Part shown: positions 63,820 to 64,000 of the stretch, piece after piece
Layout: every line of letters begins with the position of its first letter
How positions within the stretch are numbered: the first letter of the stretch is position 1
From: Monodelphis domestica
Taxonomy: Eukaryota; Chordata; Mammalia; Didelphimorphia; Didelphidae
Length of the DNA stretch: 64,000 bases
Assembly (NCBI RefSeq): GCF_027887165.1
Contig: NC_077230.1
Span: 342,544,959-342,608,958, forward strand
Direction of reading: 5' to 3'
Translations under genes and position numbers: made by a program
Notes under the pieces: model-generated
What the model was told of the DNA's origin: nothing
Seen by the model: only the letters and a program-made list of their open reading frames with translations
Databases searched by the model: none

Positions 63820-64000
63820 AACTATCAATAGTAGTACAAGGATTATCATTCCCATTTTACAGAGGAAACTGATCTCAGAGAAGGGAAGTGACCTACCTGT
63901 GGTGACATAGCCCTCAAATTGCCTTGCATACACTTAATTTGTGTGCATGGTAATAACAACAGCAGCCCAATAATAACATTTATGTAACATTTTAAGGTTT
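63820..64000 (-). mobile_element. MIR SINE fragments, antisense, cut by window end
   Basis: 'cattcccattttacagagg' and 'cagagaagggaagtgacc' form a reversed MIR. A further reversed MIR 3' end ('aacatttatgtaacattttaagg') runs off the window. Confidence 0.6.

Overview
The window looks like marsupial nuclear DNA. It is full of tRNA-derived SINEs of the type known from marsupials (5' end GGGCAGCTGGGTGGCTCAGTGGA, body ending in a 'taagacagaaggtaagggtt' box and an A-rich tail). It also carries a MAR1-like SINE with an RTE/BovB-type tail, marsupial-type L1 3' ends, RTE fragments, and older MIR/THER, L2, L3/CR1 and hAT-Charlie (MER5-like) relics. An Australian marsupial is possible, but I cannot settle the species. 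There are no bacterial-type operons, no CRISPR array and no RNA gene I can support.

Layout. 1-37 kb is gene-poor and built of nested repeats. Notable stretches are a degenerate (GAATCTTAGAATCA)-type minisatellite (4.7-5.6 kb), a 400-bp purine satellite (8.15-8.55 kb), a TTTC/GAAA inverted microsatellite (12.2-12.5 kb), an antisense L1/HAL1-like element (14.9-17.4 kb), L2 and RTE remains (24-27.5 kb), and an SINE plus L1 nested inside an L3/CR1 copy (29.2-30.5 kb). At 37.0-37.7 kb a THER/MIR SINE runs into a 33-bp minisatellite that appears to be an expansion of its own tail. A GC-richer, ETS-motif-containing stretch (37.9-38.2 kb) follows.

The centrepiece is an uninterrupted 2,715-codon reading frame at 38,214-46,361 (+). 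It encodes an unrecognised, probably disordered Arg/Ser/Gln/Val/Gly protein made almost wholly of tandem repeats: degenerate 8-10-residue units (R-A-Q-S-G), then a 26-residue (78-bp) unit, then a homogenised 8-residue (24-bp) A-Q-S-V-A-G-E-R unit. The same repeat family continues past the stop to 46,758 in another frame, and a short diverged piece lies alone at 59.89-59.96 kb.

46.8-64 kb is again repeat country. A long plus-strand L1 (48.8-57.7 kb) has been broken by an LTR-like insertion, an internally deleted L1, a younger 5'-truncated L1, an antisense L1 end and an L2-like block. L2, L3, a mammalian interspersed repeat and a hAT MITE follow. Apart from the repeat protein I see no convincing exon. 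All repeat family names are from recognition by eye, with approximate boundaries except where target-site duplications are stated.
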